The notes under the pieces were generated by a model that saw nothing but the letters and a program-made list of their open reading frames with translations, was not told the origin of the DNA and ran no database searches. A program made the position numbers and the translations under genes. A stretch of 64,000 bases of DNA from Candidatus Thiovulum stygium (GTDB taxonomy: Bacteria; Campylobacterota; Campylobacteria; Campylobacterales; Thiovulaceae). The stretch lies in contig CP091137.1 of assembly GCA_021582295.1 (NCBI GenBank), positions 1,320,001-1,384,000 of the forward strand. The letters are read 5' to 3'. Of this stretch, positions 48,546 through 58,681 are shown in pieces. Position 1 is the stretch's first letter. Each line of letters begins with the position of its first letter.

Positions 48546-49484
48546 TCAAGATCCTAAATTATTTTATTTCAGTGGTCTTTTTTCAATAGCTTTTTTTTAA
48601 TAGTTTTATTTGGGGCATTAACATATGCCTATCATAGACATAAAACTATTCAAGTTAGAACAGAAAAAGAGATTCAACCTATTACAGTTGATATGTTACA
48701 ACTAGATAAAGTTAAGCCACCAATGGAAAAACCAAAACCTGTTGTAAAACCAGAGCCTAAGCCTGAACCAAAACCCGTTGAGAAACCAGAACCAAAGCCT
48801 GAACCAAAACCCGTTGTAAAACCAGAGCCTAAGCCTGAACCAAAACCCGTTGTAAAACCAGAGCCTAAGCCTGAACCAAAACCCGTTGAGAAACCAGAAC
48901 CAAAACCTGAAACCCCATCTTTAAATTCGCTATTTTCTAAAGTAGATACATCTAAATTTAAAGATACTAATAGTTCTCAAAATAAAAATCAACCACAACA
49001 AAAATCTAAAGTTTCTAATGAAGCTATTAGTAAATTAAAAGAATCTGCTTCAAAAACATCATCATCTTCTTCAATTCAATTAGAAAATAGAACAAATGAA
49101 GATTCTAGTGAAAAATTTAAAGTTGAAAGAAGTTATAGTTATAGTGGAACTGCTTTAAAACTTGATTATGATGAAGTTGAAATTACAAGTTCAAATCTAA
49201 AAACAGCTGATCAAGGTGAATATGATGAATTTTTCTCAAATGTTAAAAAATTCTTATATGAAAAATGGCAACCATCTCAAGCTGTTATCGGTAATAGTGC
49301 AATAGTGAAAATCACAATTAATGAAAATAGTATTTTAGAATATTATAGAATAGTTACAAAAGGAAAAAGCGAAGATTTTAATGCTGAATTAGATTATTAT
49401 TTAGCTGGTTTAAAAGGTAAAACTGTGCCTGTAAAAACCAAAAAAAGTGTAACTTTTGAAGTTAAATTCAAAGCAAAGGAGTAA
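48538..49484 (+). CDS. tolA: TolA/TonB-like energy transducer (frame interrupted)
   Basis: ATG 48538-48540 reads [20 protein letters not shown] and stops at the T8 run 48591-48598. A -1 change there (one T missing) continues [17 protein letters not shown], completing the N-terminal transmembrane helix, then a Pro/Lys/Glu repeat, a Ser-rich linker and a C-terminal domain ([17 protein letters not shown]). Full length 315 residues. TolA links the inner membrane to Pal and TolB. Without the correction the protein would lose its membrane anchor, so a sequencing or slippage explanation is likely. Confidence 0.85.
48731..48910 (+). repeat. 36-bp tandem repeats encoding Pro-Lys-Glu-rich segment of TolA
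   Basis: About five units of twelve codons ([12 protein letters not shown] and EKP variants), nearly identical in DNA. They form the rigid periplasmic spacer typical of TonB and TolA. Copy number probably varies between strains. Confidence 0.9.
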
Positions 49485-49487
49485 ATT

Positions 49488-50762
49488 ATGTTTTTGCAGT
49501 TTATAACTACAATTTTTCTTATAGTCTCAACGAATCTATTTGGAGAACAAATGATAGAAGTTGTCAAAAGTGTAAATCAACTTACTCCAGTAGCAATCGA
49601 AGATGGAACTACTGATCCAAAATTTGAAGAGTTATCTAAAAAATTTCATAGATTAATATCTAATGATATGATGTTATTAACCCGTTTTGAAGTTTCAGAT
49701 GTATATCAAAAAGGTGATTTTTCAGCTAATTCTAATTTTGCAAATAGAAGTGCCAATTATAATATTAAATTTCAATTATATAGTGATAGTGGAATTGGCG
49801 GATTATCTTGTGATGTTAGATTAATAGATATAGCAAGAGGAACAGATATTCTTATCAAAAAATATAAAATAAATTCTAAAGATAAATATCCTTTTTTAGC
49901 TCACGAAATAGTTGGAGATATAAATATTAAACTTGGTGGCGAAAATGTAGATTGGCTGAAAAAATATGTCATTTTTTCAAGATATACAAAGCCAAAACAA
50001 AGTGAAATCGTTATTGGTGATTATACTTTGACTTATACTCATACGATTGTAAGTAATGGTTTAAATCTATTTCCAAAATGGGCTGATAACTCTCAAAATG
50101 AATTTTATTTTACAAGATATGAAAAAAATCAACCCACTTTATATAAAATGAATCTTTATACAAATGAGTATGAAAAAATTCTACAAACTGATGGCATGTT
50201 ATCTTGTTCTGATATATCAGCAAATGGTAAAGAAATGTTATTAACAATGGCTCCAAAAGGACAACCTGATATATATTTATATAATTTGGAAACTAAAAAA
50301 TTAAAACAACTTACTCGTGATTTAGCTATTGATGTTTCTGCAAGTTTTATTGATAATGATACACGAATGGCTTTTGTTTCTGATCGTCTTGGATTTCCAA
50401 ATCTATTTGCTCAATCTGTTAGAAACAGTGAAAATATTGCTGATCAACTTGTATTTTCTGGCAAAAACAATAACTCTTGTGCATCTTATGGTAAATATAT
50501 AGTTTATAGTGCTAGAGAAAATGATAGTGAATTTGCACATAATACTTTTAATTTGCATTTAATCTCAACAGATACAAATCTTATTAGAAGACTTACAGCA
50601 AGTGGTATGAATATTCTTCCAAAATTTTCAGCTGATGGTGAATCAATTTTATTTATTAAACAGACAAATAATGGAAGTTCTCTTGGTATTCTAAGATTAA
50701 GTTATAATAAAAGCTTTTTATTCCCTCTTAATGTCGGTAAAATACAATCAATAGATTGGTAA
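49488..50762 (+). CDS. tolB: Tol-Pal system protein TolB
   Basis: 424 residues. Signal peptide MFLQFITTIFLIVSTNLFGE, N-terminal domain, then a beta-propeller with repeated motifs (DGMLSCSDISANGKEMLLTM, FIDNDTRMAFVSDRLGFPNL, LPKFSADGESILFI). Periplasmic partner of Pal and TolA in outer-membrane constriction. Confidence 0.92.
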   Translation: MFLQFITTIFLIVSTNLFGEQMIEVVKSVNQLTPVAIEDGTTDPKFEELSKKFHRLISNDMMLLTRFEVSDVYQKGDFSANSNFANRSANYNIKFQLYSDSGIGGLSCDVRLIDIARGTDILIKKYKINSKDKYPFLAHEIVGDINIKLGGENVDWLKKYVIFSRYTKPKQSEIVIGDYTLTYTHTIVSNGLNLFPKWADNSQNEFYFTRYEKNQPTLYKMNLYTNEYEKILQTDGMLSCSDISANGKEMLLTMAPKGQPDIYLYNLETKKLKQLTRDLAIDVSASFIDNDTRMAFVSDRLGFPNLFAQSVRNSENIADQLVFSGKNNNSCASYGKYIVYSARENDSEFAHNTFNLHLISTDTNLIRRLTASGMNILPKFSADGESILFIKQTNNGSSLGILRLSYNKSFLFPLNVGKIQSIDW

Positions 50763-50778
50763 AATTTAAAGGTTAAAA

Positions 50779-51399
50779 ATGAATTTTAAAACAAAAATTA
50801 TAATGAGTATCGCAGTAGCTTCTATTTTTTTTAGTGGTTGCGGTGATGAACCAGAAGCACCAAATCCTCTTTCAAGTCAAGACGATGATAGTGCTTCTCG
50901 TTTTGGCAAAAACAATGATGATAATTTAAGTGGTAAAGATTTTCAAAAAGATATGTATGGACAAGATTTAACACTTAATAAATTATCAGCTTCAGATAGA
51001 GATCGTTCAAATGGCAAAAATTCTAGTTTAGATGGTGATTTAGATTATGTCAATACTCAATTTAAATCTATATTTTTTGAATATGATAATTATGTCGTAA
51101 CAGATACGATGGCTAGAGATATTGGAGAAAATATCAGAATCGTAAAAAATAGTAAAGCATCTGAAGGCAATATGATAATTGTCGAAGGTAATTGCGATGA
51201 GTGGGGAACTGACGAATATAATTATGGTTTAGGTCTAAAAAGAGCCCAAATTATAAAAGATGAATTGATTAGTGAGGGTGTTCCTGCTAGTAAAATCAAA
51301 ACTGTAAGTTATGGTGAAAGTAATCCTATTTGTCTTGAAGCTAATGATGCTTGTTGGACAAAAAATAGACGAGTTGATTTTAAACTTGAGCAACAATAA
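50779..51399 (+). CDS. pal: peptidoglycan-associated lipoprotein Pal
   Basis: 206 residues. Lipobox FFSGC with cysteine near residue 21, an Asp/Ser/Asn-rich linker, then an OmpA-like domain with FFEYDNYVV, IVEGNCDEWGTDEYNYGLGL and KTVSYGESNPI, which binds diaminopimelate in peptidoglycan. Outer-membrane anchor of the Tol system. Confidence 0.94.
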   Translation: MNFKTKIIMSIAVASIFFSGCGDEPEAPNPLSSQDDDSASRFGKNNDDNLSGKDFQKDMYGQDLTLNKLSASDRDRSNGKNSSLDGDLDYVNTQFKSIFFEYDNYVVTDTMARDIGENIRIVKNSKASEGNMIIVEGNCDEWGTDEYNYGLGLKRAQIIKDELISEGVPASKIKTVSYGESNPICLEANDACWTKNRRVDFKLEQQ

Positions 51400-51414
51400 A
51401 ATAAAGAATAAAAG

Positions 51415-52438
51415 ATGAATAATAAAATCATATTTTTAGTTCTCTCTCCAATCTATTTTTCAGTTTATTTAAATGCTGAACAATCTGTTTTTGGAGCTGG
51501 GAATCTTGATTCTTCTTCGCCTTATGGTTTATCTCAAAGTGAGAAAAAATATTAGAGCAACAGAATAAAATTAATGATTTAACTAAGAGTAATAATAAAT
51601 TAGAAAATAAAATTTCTAATTTAGAAGCAACTGTAAAATCTTTACAAGATTCTATTCAAAGTATTGGTCGTCAAAATAATGACCAAAGATTGAAAATTGT
51701 TGAAATTTTAGAAGATTTAAAGCAAAATGGTCTTCAAACTAAAAAGTTGCAAGAAAGTGCAAAACTTCAAGATGTTGAAACTAAAAAAAGTCTTAATGAT
51801 AAGCTTGGTGAAAATATTGACAAAGTAAATAAAGCCCTTGAAGAGCAAAATAAAAGATTAGTTGAAGTTGATGGTGGAATTAAAAAAGATTTTGATAATA
51901 TTGGTCAAAAGTTCCAAATAATTGGTAAAGATATTGACAGATTAAAATCTCAAATGATTACTCAACAGCAACTTAATTTTGTTGTTGAAGATGTGAAAAA
52001 ATTCAAAGAGCAAATTATAAATGAACTTGAAAAATCAACTGAATCTGATAATTCTTTTTATGATTTTTCAAAACATACAAACGATGAGATTCTTGATACA
52101 GGTAAAAAAATCTTGATACAAAAAAATATCAAGAGGCTATTAAGTTCTTTGAATATATAATATCTAAACAATATAAACTTGCAACTGCTCATTTTTATTT
52201 GGGTGAAGCTCATTTTGGGCTTGGAAATTACGAAGATGCTATTAAGTCATATAAAGAGAGTGCTAGTATTTATGATAAATCTAAATTTATGCATATACTC
52301 TTACTTCATATATCAAATTCATTTGAGAAGTTAAATATGATAGCAGAAGCAAAAACTTTTTATGAAGTTTTAGCAACACAATATAGTCAAACTAACGAAG
52401 GTAAAGAGGCTAAAAAAATCTTAGATAAATATAAATAA
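51415..52438 (+). CDS. cpoB: Tol-Pal periplasmic protein CpoB/YbgF (two frame interruptions)
   Basis: Three partial frames make one gene of about 341 residues. ATG 51415 gives a signal peptide (MNNKIIFLVLSPIYFSVYLN, ending NAE). The first break is the A6 run at 51544-51549; reading on gives EKKILEQQNKINDL and a coiled coil. The second is most simply the A7 run 52104-52110 (or 52120-52126), after which GKKNLDTKKYQEAIKFF and FYLGEAHFGLGNYEDAIKSY form C-terminal TPRs. Both need one extra A. CpoB modulates peptidoglycan synthesis with TolA. Confidence 0.8.
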
Positions 52439-52451
52439 AGGGTTAATATAA

Positions 52452-53072
52452 ATGGCAATAAAAAACGATCAAATAGTATCAATTTTATACGAAGTTAAAG
52501 ATGTTTCAACTAAAAAGATAGTTGATAGCAATATGAACGGTTCTCCACTTACTTTTATGATTGGTCGAAATCAAATTATTTCTGGACTTGAAAATGCTCT
52601 TAAATCAATGGATATGGGCGATAGCGGAGATATTTTAGTCAAATCGATTGATGCTTATGGCGAATATAATCAAGATGCAGTTCAAATTTTACCTGTTGAA
52701 CAATTTGCTGGAATTCCTCTTGAAAATGGAATGACTCTTTATGGTCAAGATGAAGAAGGTGGAACAGTTGCAGTTGTTGTAAAAAGCTTTGATAATCATA
52801 GTGTAACTATCGATTTTAATCACCATTTAGCTGGAAAAGATTTACTATTTTCAACACATGTTGTAATGGTTCGAAATGCAACTGATGATGAACTTTTAAC
52901 TGGAACACCGTATGAAAATTTAAATTATGGTGGTTCTTGTTCATCTGGTGGAGGCTCTTGCGGTTGTGGAACTGGTTATGGAGACGACGATAATCTATTT
53001 GGTGGTGGTTGTGCAACTGATGGCGGACATAGTCATGGTGGCGGAAGTTGTGGAACTGGTCATTGTCACTAA
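52452..53072 (+). CDS. slyD: SlyD-like peptidyl-prolyl isomerase with metal-binding tail
   Basis: 206 residues. FKBP-type part: VSILYEVKDVSTKKIVDSN, GSPLTFMIGRNQIISGLENA, DAYGEYNQDAVQILPVEQF and the insert-in-flap segment DFNHHLAGKDLLFSTHVVM. The last 50 residues are nearly all Gly, Cys, His, Ser and Asp, ending GTGHCH, like the nickel-binding tail of SlyD. Cytoplasmic foldase that supplies nickel to hydrogenase or urease in relatives. Same place as slyD in Campylobacter. Confidence 0.9.
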   Translation: MAIKNDQIVSILYEVKDVSTKKIVDSNMNGSPLTFMIGRNQIISGLENALKSMDMGDSGDILVKSIDAYGEYNQDAVQILPVEQFAGIPLENGMTLYGQDEEGGTVAVVVKSFDNHSVTIDFNHHLAGKDLLFSTHVVMVRNATDDELLTGTPYENLNYGGSCSSGGGSCGCGTGYGDDDNLFGGGCATDGGHSHGGGSCGTGHCH

Positions 53073-53099
53073 TTTTATATATCAAGTAAAAAATAATCT

Positions 53100-53309
53100 A
53101 TGATGAGGTCAGTCCTCACAACAATTTTTGGAGCTTTTATCGGTTTTTTAATTGGAAAGCTCTCAAAATCTTTTGAAATTATTTTAATTGCTCTTCCAAT
53201 TGGTGCTTTTTTAGGATATAAATTTTCTTATTATTTTTCAAGATTTTTTATATTCTTATTTGAATTATTTAAAAAAATTGCACCATCTCTTTTTAAACAA
53301 GTTCCTTAA
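53100..53309 (+). CDS. small membrane protein of unknown function
   Basis: 69 residues with two hydrophobic segments (LTTIFGAFIGFLIGKL and IILIALPIGAFLGYKF) and a basic, aromatic tail. ATG at 53100 or 53103; the GATGAGGT octamer at 53102 overlaps the start codons and encodes Met-Arg-Ser. No RBS is obvious. Followed by a terminator hairpin. Confidence 0.6.
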   Translation: MMRSVLTTIFGAFIGFLIGKLSKSFEIILIALPIGAFLGYKFSYYFSRFFIFLFELFKKIAPSLFKQVP

Positions 53310-53321
53310 AACTTAAAATCA

Positions 53322-53344
53322 ATATTCGGGTTTAACCCGAATAT
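53322..53344. terminator. bidirectional hairpin between the small membrane gene and flhB
   Basis: ATATTCGGG and CCCGAATAT form a 9-bp stem around TTTAA, 12 bases after the plus-strand gene and seven bases before the flhB stop on the other strand. CTTTTT tracts lie downstream on the plus side. Confidence 0.65.
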
Positions 53345-53350
53345 AAATTA

Positions 53351-54415
53351 TTACTTTTTACTTTTTTTATTGTCTAATTTATAGACATATGCAAGAAGTT
53401 CAGCAACAGCTTGAAAAAATTCATCAGGAATAAATTGATCTATATCAACAGCTTTATATAAAGAACGAGCCAAAGGAGGATTTTCGATAATTCTTATTTT
53501 ATGATCCGCAGCAATTTTTCGAATCTGAAAAGCCATATGATCAACACCTTTTGCGATAACTCGCGGAACATGATCTTTTTCTTTGTCATATCTTAGAGCA
53601 ACTGAATAGTGAGTCGGGTTTGTTACGATAACATCAGCTGTTGGAATTTCAGAAATCATTCGTTTGCGAGACATTTGCATCTGAATTTGTCGAATTTTTT
53701 GTTTAATTAGAGGATCTCCCTCCATATTTTTATATTCATCTTTAATCTCTTGTTTGCTCATTTTTAATTTATCAAAATACTCTTTTCGAACTACAAATAA
53801 ATCTATAATTGCAAAAAAAGCAGTTATTAGTAACATACTAAAAATAATAATTAAGCTTTTTTCGAAAAGCCAATCGATTTGTTGAACAAGTGGAAACATA
53901 ATAACCGTTGGTAACTCTTGAATAAATTCCCAAAATAACCAAAAACCCATACCAATAGTCACAAAAGATTTCAAAGAAATTTTTATACTTTCGATAAATT
54001 TTCTCAATGAAATAAGATTACCTAATCCTTTTATTGGATCTAATTTTGAAAGATTTGGTTCAAGAGGTTTTGTTGTAAAAATAAATCCGAATTGTGCAAC
54101 AGTTCCAAGAACTCCAGCAATTGCAACTGGAATTGCAAATATCAATGCTGTAAATATAAAAGTTTTAAAAGATAAAAATGCTATATATAAAATATTTTGT
54201 CGAGTTAATTCTTCGTGAGATATAGTTAAGCTATCTATAAATAATTTGTAGAATTCTTCACGAAAGAGTGAATATAAAACTAGTAGGGTTAGTGATGCCA
54301 CAAAGAGGGCCGAAAGCCCCGAAACATCTTGACTTTTCGGAACATTGCCATCTTTTCTTGCATCTTCTAATTTTTTGGGGGTGGCATCTTCAGTCTTTTC
54401 TTGATCGTCAGCCAT
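53351..54415 (-). CDS. flhB: flagellar export protein FlhB
   Basis: 354 residues. N-terminal EKTEDATPKKLEDARKDGNV, four membrane helices, and the cytoplasmic part with the autocleavage site NPTH (ADVIVTNPTHYSVALRY near 263) and ENPPLARSLYKAVDID near 308. Controls the switch from hook to filament export. It shows the cell is flagellated. No other flagellar genes are in the window. Confidence 0.95.
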   Translation of the reverse strand: MADDQEKTEDATPKKLEDARKDGNVPKSQDVSGLSALFVASLTLLVLYSLFREEFYKLFIDSLTISHEELTRQNILYIAFLSFKTFIFTALIFAIPVAIAGVLGTVAQFGFIFTTKPLEPNLSKLDPIKGLGNLISLRKFIESIKISLKSFVTIGMGFWLFWEFIQELPTVIMFPLVQQIDWLFEKSLIIIFSMLLITAFFAIIDLFVVRKEYFDKLKMSKQEIKDEYKNMEGDPLIKQKIRQIQMQMSRKRMISEIPTADVIVTNPTHYSVALRYDKEKDHVPRVIAKGVDHMAFQIRKIAADHKIRIIENPPLARSLYKAVDIDQFIPDEFFQAVAELLAYVYKLDNKKSKK

Positions 54416-54427
54416 TTAATGCAATTG

Positions 54428-54718
54428 TTACATTTCTCTCACATTAAAAACAGCAAGTAAATTAAGTTCATTAAGAAGATCATATAAATGTCTATTTCCT
54501 ACTTGAACAGTTAAAGATACTCCATCTTTTTTAATAACTTTTAGAAAAATACCAATTACCGAAGATGTAATTGAAATAGAATCTAAAATCTTAATAGTAA
54601 TAGAGCTATTGCCGTTTAAAATAGATGCTTGTAAATGTCCTTGAATTACTGTGTAATCAGAAACACTTTTGATATTCCCTTCAATTACGATTAGATTATT
54701 ATCTCTTGTGATTTTCAT
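54428..54718 (-). CDS. STAS-like anti-anti-sigma factor
   Basis: 96 residues with the STAS pattern: strand-rich start (NNLIVIEGNIKSVSDY), central DSISITSSVIGIFLKVIKKD where the phosphorylatable serine would be (S50-S53 region), and QVGNRHLYDLLNELNLLAVF at the end. It lies 36 bases after the receiver-phosphatase-kinase gene, whose domains match a partner-switch pair. Confidence 0.65.
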   Translation of the reverse strand: MKITRDNNLIVIEGNIKSVSDYTVIQGHLQASILNGNSSITIKILDSISITSSVIGIFLKVIKKDGVSLTVQVGNRHLYDLLNELNLLAVFNVREM

Positions 54719-54754
54719 GAATTTTGCCTTTCTAATAAAAGTAAAGTATAGATA

Positions 54755-56443
54755 TTAGATTATCTTTTTGCCAAAAAGAACACTATTGCCAATATCATTA
54801 TACATGATGAAATCAAAATCACTATCGCTCATTGCGATACCTCTACCATGAAATAGTTCAGTATCACGAATTAAAAGTGCTTTTAGGATATTCGTATCGA
54901 ATCCTTTTCCTTCATCAGTGATATTAAGCACCAACATTCCATTAATCATATGGTATTTTACCATGATATTTTTATCTCCGTAAATAACCTCTGCTGATAA
55001 AAGAAAATTTGTATAATCTCCGCTTTCCATTAATTTTTGTTTTTGATTTGAACCAACACCTAGATTACCATGTTCATAAGCATTCATAATTAATTCTGTA
55101 AAACCTGATTCTAATCTCATTTTTTCAACTATTGATAATTCAAATTCATCTAAAATTGAACTAAAATCTTCTAAAGCTTTATCAACTTCTGCCATTGTGC
55201 TTTTATAATTAAAAATTTTTAATAAATTTGGTTCTAAATTTAATTTTTCGAAATATAAAAGTGTTGTGTCATCTTCTTGTTCTTGAATTTTTTTAGAAAA
55301 TAATTTCATAAATTCGCTTTTAGTCGTGGCATGTTTAAAATCATTTTCGATATAGTCAATATATTGAGTATTATCGATAGTTGTATTTTCTGTTAAACCA
55401 TCACTATATAATATTACTTTTAAAATATTAGAAGTATCAATCTTATTAATTTTAAAAAAATCACTATAAGCTGTAATCGGTAAATTTGTTGTTGTTAATT
55501 TTTTAACTTCACCTGTTATTGTTAAACCAATTACTGGGGGCATTGAAAAATTTACTAATTCCATTTCATCTTTTTCGATATCAAAAACACCAAAAATTGC
55601 AGAAATTATCTCTTCTTCTAAAATGTCAAATCTAATAAAATCTAAATATGTCTCTATCATTATTTTTAGGTCAAAATTATCTTGATGTTTATTGAAAAAA
55701 TAATTTATAAAAGATGTTGAAGCAAAAGTTGAAACTGAAGCTAAAAGTCCTTTTCCCATTGCATCAATAATAAAAAAGAATAGTTTTTTGCCATTACGAA
55801 ATTTATGAATCGAATAAGTATCTCCAGATAAAATATCTTTCGGTTTATAATAATGATCTATTAAAATATATCGATCCTGTTTGAAATCTATTCGTCTTTT
55901 ATATAAATCATTTTTAATAATATTAAGCTGTTTTTTAAAAGCTGAAGCTTCTTGAAAATTAGAATAAGCATTTTTATATTTTAAAATTTCAAGTTCTTGT
56001 TCGCGGTTTTTTTGAACTAGTTGATTTACTATAACTTTTTGTATAGCTCCCTCGATAGCATTCATAATTGTTGAATAACTAACTGGTTTTTCTACAAAGT
56101 TTGTGACATTTAAGTTTATAGCATCTATTAAATCGCCATGTTCTTTTGTAGCAGTAACTAAAATAATTGGAACTATTTGATTTATTTTTCTCACTTCGCG
56201 AATCATTTCGATTCCGTTCATTACAGGCATAGATTGATCTGTAAGAATAAGATCTATACTCTTTGAACTATCTTTAAAAATTTCTAAAGCTTGAACTCCG
56301 TCTTCGGCTTCATAAACATTTTTGAAAAGTTCATCAAAAAAGAAGTGATACATCTGAAGAATATCAGATGCATCATCTACAAAGAGAATAGATAAATTGT
56401 GAGTAAATTGTTTGAGTTCATCTCTCATATTCATATATGTCAA
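54755..56443 (-). CDS. receiver-SpoIIE phosphatase-HATPase kinase (partner-switch regulator)
   Basis: 562 residues. Receiver domain (about 10-135): LFVDDASDILQM, LTDQSMPVMNG with the phospho-Asp, LVTATKEHGD, EKPVS. PP2C/SpoIIE domain (about 195-390): LSGDTYSIHKFRNGK, FFFIIDAMGKGLLASVSTF, LYSDGLTENTTID. HATPase domain (about 425-560): LESGFTELIMNAYEHGNLG, LNITDEGKGFD, HGRGIAM. The combination lets one protein phosphorylate and dephosphorylate a STAS partner, encoded next. TTG at 56441-56443 is assumed; ATG at 56434 or 56428 is possible. Output pathway unknown. Confidence 0.85.
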   Translation of the reverse strand: MTYMNMRDELKQFTHNLSILFVDDASDILQMYHFFFDELFKNVYEAEDGVQALEIFKDSSKSIDLILTDQSMPVMNGIEMIREVRKINQIVPIILVTATKEHGDLIDAINLNVTNFVEKPVSYSTIMNAIEGAIQKVIVNQLVQKNREQELEILKYKNAYSNFQEASAFKKQLNIIKNDLYKRRIDFKQDRYILIDHYYKPKDILSGDTYSIHKFRNGKKLFFFIIDAMGKGLLASVSTFASTSFINYFFNKHQDNFDLKIMIETYLDFIRFDILEEEIISAIFGVFDIEKDEMELVNFSMPPVIGLTITGEVKKLTTTNLPITAYSDFFKINKIDTSNILKVILYSDGLTENTTIDNTQYIDYIENDFKHATTKSEFMKLFSKKIQEQEDDTTLLYFEKLNLEPNLLKIFNYKSTMAEVDKALEDFSSILDEFELSIVEKMRLESGFTELIMNAYEHGNLGVGSNQKQKLMESGDYTNFLLSAEVIYGDKNIMVKYHMINGMLVLNITDEGKGFDTNILKALLIRDTELFHGRGIAMSDSDFDFIMYNDIGNSVLFGKKII

Positions 56444-56502
56444 GCAACTTACCGATCTATTTTACTTAATAATTGCTAATATACATAGCTAATCATCAAC
56501 TG

Positions 56503-56528
56503 CGAGTTTTCACTCGGGGAGATCTCCC
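56503..56528 (-). other. two adjacent small hairpins in a 230-base intergenic region
   Basis: In the gap 56444-56673, CGAGT-TTTC-ACTCG at 56503-56516 is directly followed by the palindrome GGGAGATCTCCC at 56517-56528, far more GC-rich than its surroundings. It lies in the 5' leader of the receiver-phosphatase gene. Could be an operator, a terminator for the chemoreceptor gene's upstream readthrough, or a leader structure. No known riboswitch matched. Confidence 0.4.
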
Positions 56529-56673
56529 AAAGCTTAAAGTTATTGAAACTAAAAGCACCTTTATAAATATCAATTTATATCTTTATTCTTGACAATAAAT
56601 CAATATTTATTTTTCATTATTTTTAATATTGAATACTAGCATATTGTCGAGAAGTTGTCAATCTCATCACAAA

Positions 56674-58656
56674 TTAAATTTTAAATTTATTAAGTTCTGC
56701 AGAGAGTGTTTCTGAATTTTTTGCAAGTAAATTAGATGTCTCATTTGTATTATGAGCTAAATCTTTGTTAAATTGAGAAAGAGTCATAACTTCATTCATG
56801 GTTTCTATAAGCTCTCTTATTTTTGTTGCCACATAAGTATTCTTAGAAACTAATTGTCTTGATGTTTTTAAAGAACCTTTTAATCTCACTCCAGTATCTT
56901 TTGTTTCACCTATCAATTGAGAAGCATTCTCTGATATTTTTTTGTTTTCTTCAGCTGCTCTATCAGTTTCAGATGAAATATCAGTTATACTTTGAGTAAT
57001 AACATTCGTTGTAGAAGAAATTTCAGAAAGAGACTTTTGGGTTCTTTCAGCAAGTTTTCTAATTTCGTCAGCAACAACTGCAAAACCTTTACCATGTTCT
57101 CCAGCTCGAGAAGCTTCTATTGCAGCATTTAAAGCCAATAAATTAGTTTGATCTGCGATATCGCCAATAATAGTTAGAACATTTCTAATTTCAGCAGCTT
57201 GTTCTGTTAATGAATCAACTTTACTTCTTAAATCAGCTTGAGCTGTTCCACCACTTTCAATTAGTTCAACGACATTATTTAATTTTCTTGCAAAACTTTC
57301 AAGAGTCGTTTGAGTAACATTTAAATCTTCAGTTGTTGTTACAGCCATCTCTTCGATTAAATCTAAACTTACACCAATATTAGAAGTTAATTCACTAATA
57401 ATTTCAATATTTGCTCTTTCAGAATTAACATTTATAGATAATTTTTTAGAGTTATTTTTTAAAATCATACTAGCTTCGTATGCTTGATTAGAAACAACAA
57501 TAGCTTTTGTAATACTAACTTTGAAACCTTTAACCATTCTATTAAATGATTCTATAATTTCACCAACCTCATCATGATTATAAGCTTCTATATTTATTGA
57601 TAAATCTTTTGATCTAGTAATAGTATCAATTTGTTTGTTACCAACATGTAAAGAAAATACGATATTTTTAGACAAGAAAAATATCATTAATGAGACTATA
57701 AAAGATAAAGATATATCTATTACAAGACTAGGAATAGAGCTATCTATTGTGTTGATTCTAAGCTCTTCTAATTTATATAAACTCATTTGATATAAATATC
57801 CGTCGATATCTTTTAAAAGAGCTATTTTTGCAGTGATTGCTTCAAACCAAACTTTAGAATTAATATTAAAATCACCCTCTTTAGCTTTTGCAATTGCAAT
57901 ATCTCTTATTTTTTGAACTTCGAGAACAGTTGGATTGCTATCAACAGAGACATTATAAAAATCGATAGAATCTTGATCTGCTATTGCTAAAAATGAATTT
58001 AAATAAGATTCTTGAGCCGATAAAATTCCTGAAAATCTTTGAAATTGAGAACCTTCAAATTTATTTTGTTTAAATACTGTTGTCATAATAGCTCTTTCTA
58101 AACCAGCTTTTTCTTTTACTTGTAAGAAATTATAATAAGCTGAAAGAGTTTTTGATATAACTGCATTATCACTAATTTTTGCAGAAATAGCAATTATATT
58201 TAACAATGCATCATTCATAGATGAATAATAATTTAAAGAATCATCACTTAGTATTGCGAGTTGTTCAATTTTAATTCTAATATTTACTAAATTTTTAATA
58301 CCTCGTCTATATATTTCTATTTTGTCAGAAAGTTCAGTAGGATATAAAGTTAAGTCAATAGTATTAAAAACTCGTTCTAATTTTGATAACTGATGATCTG
58401 TCTCTTTTCGAATTTGAGAAAGTTGATCAATAAATTCATTACCTTTTGAATTTAGATAACCTGCACTTATTCCTCTTTCTTTTTGAAGTTCATCGATTGC
58501 TAAACTTAATTCGATAGAAATATCAGTAATCTGACGAAGATTATCAATGTAGTTGCTCTGTTGGTTTATATGCGAAATTTCTTTGACTGCATTCATAATT
58601 CCCAAGAGTATCGTAAATATAAAAACAACATATAGTTTCTGTTTGATGCTAAACAT
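56674..58656 (-). CDS. methyl-accepting chemotaxis protein with NIT-type sensor
   Basis: 660 residues. Transmembrane helix at 8-25 ([16 protein letters not shown]), periplasmic sensor to about 310 with [20 protein letters not shown], the start of the nitrate/nitrite-sensing NIT domain, second helix near 312-335 ([19 protein letters not shown]), HAMP-like region, then the signalling domain with [20 protein letters not shown] and [20 protein letters not shown] near 500. AGGAGGT RBS. Ligand is inferred only from the NIT family. Confidence 0.88.
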   Translation of the reverse strand: MFSIKQKLYVVFIFTILLGIMNAVKEISHINQQSNYIDNLRQITDISIELSLAIDELQKERGISAGYLNSKGNEFIDQLSQIRKETDHQLSKLERVFNTIDLTLYPTELSDKIEIYRRGIKNLVNIRIKIEQLAILSDDSLNYYSSMNDALLNIIAISAKISDNAVISKTLSAYYNFLQVKEKAGLERAIMTTVFKQNKFEGSQFQRFSGILSAQESYLNSFLAIADQDSIDFYNVSVDSNPTVLEVQKIRDIAIAKAKEGDFNINSKVWFEAITAKIALLKDIDGYLYQMSLYKLEELRINTIDSSIPSLVIDISLSFIVSLMIFFLSKNIVFSLHVGNKQIDTITRSKDLSINIEAYNHDEVGEIIESFNRMVKGFKVSITKAIVVSNQAYEASMILKNNSKKLSINVNSERANIEIISELTSNIGVSLDLIEEMAVTTTEDLNVTQTTLESFARKLNNVVELIESGGTAQADLRSKVDSLTEQAAEIRNVLTIIGDIADQTNLLALNAAIEASRAGEHGKGFAVVADEIRKLAERTQKSLSEISSTTNVITQSITDISSETDRAAEENKKISENASQLIGETKDTGVRLKGSLKTSRQLVSKNTYVATKIRELIETMNEVMTLSQFNKDLAHNTNETSNLLAKNSETLSAELNKFKI

Positions 58657-58681
58657 ACATCGAACCTCCTAATAAAATGTG

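Noticed and set aside
48731-48910. CRISPR-like array
   Set aside because: The repeats are contiguous 36-bp units without spacers, in frame, and code for the Pro-Lys-Glu spacer of TolA.
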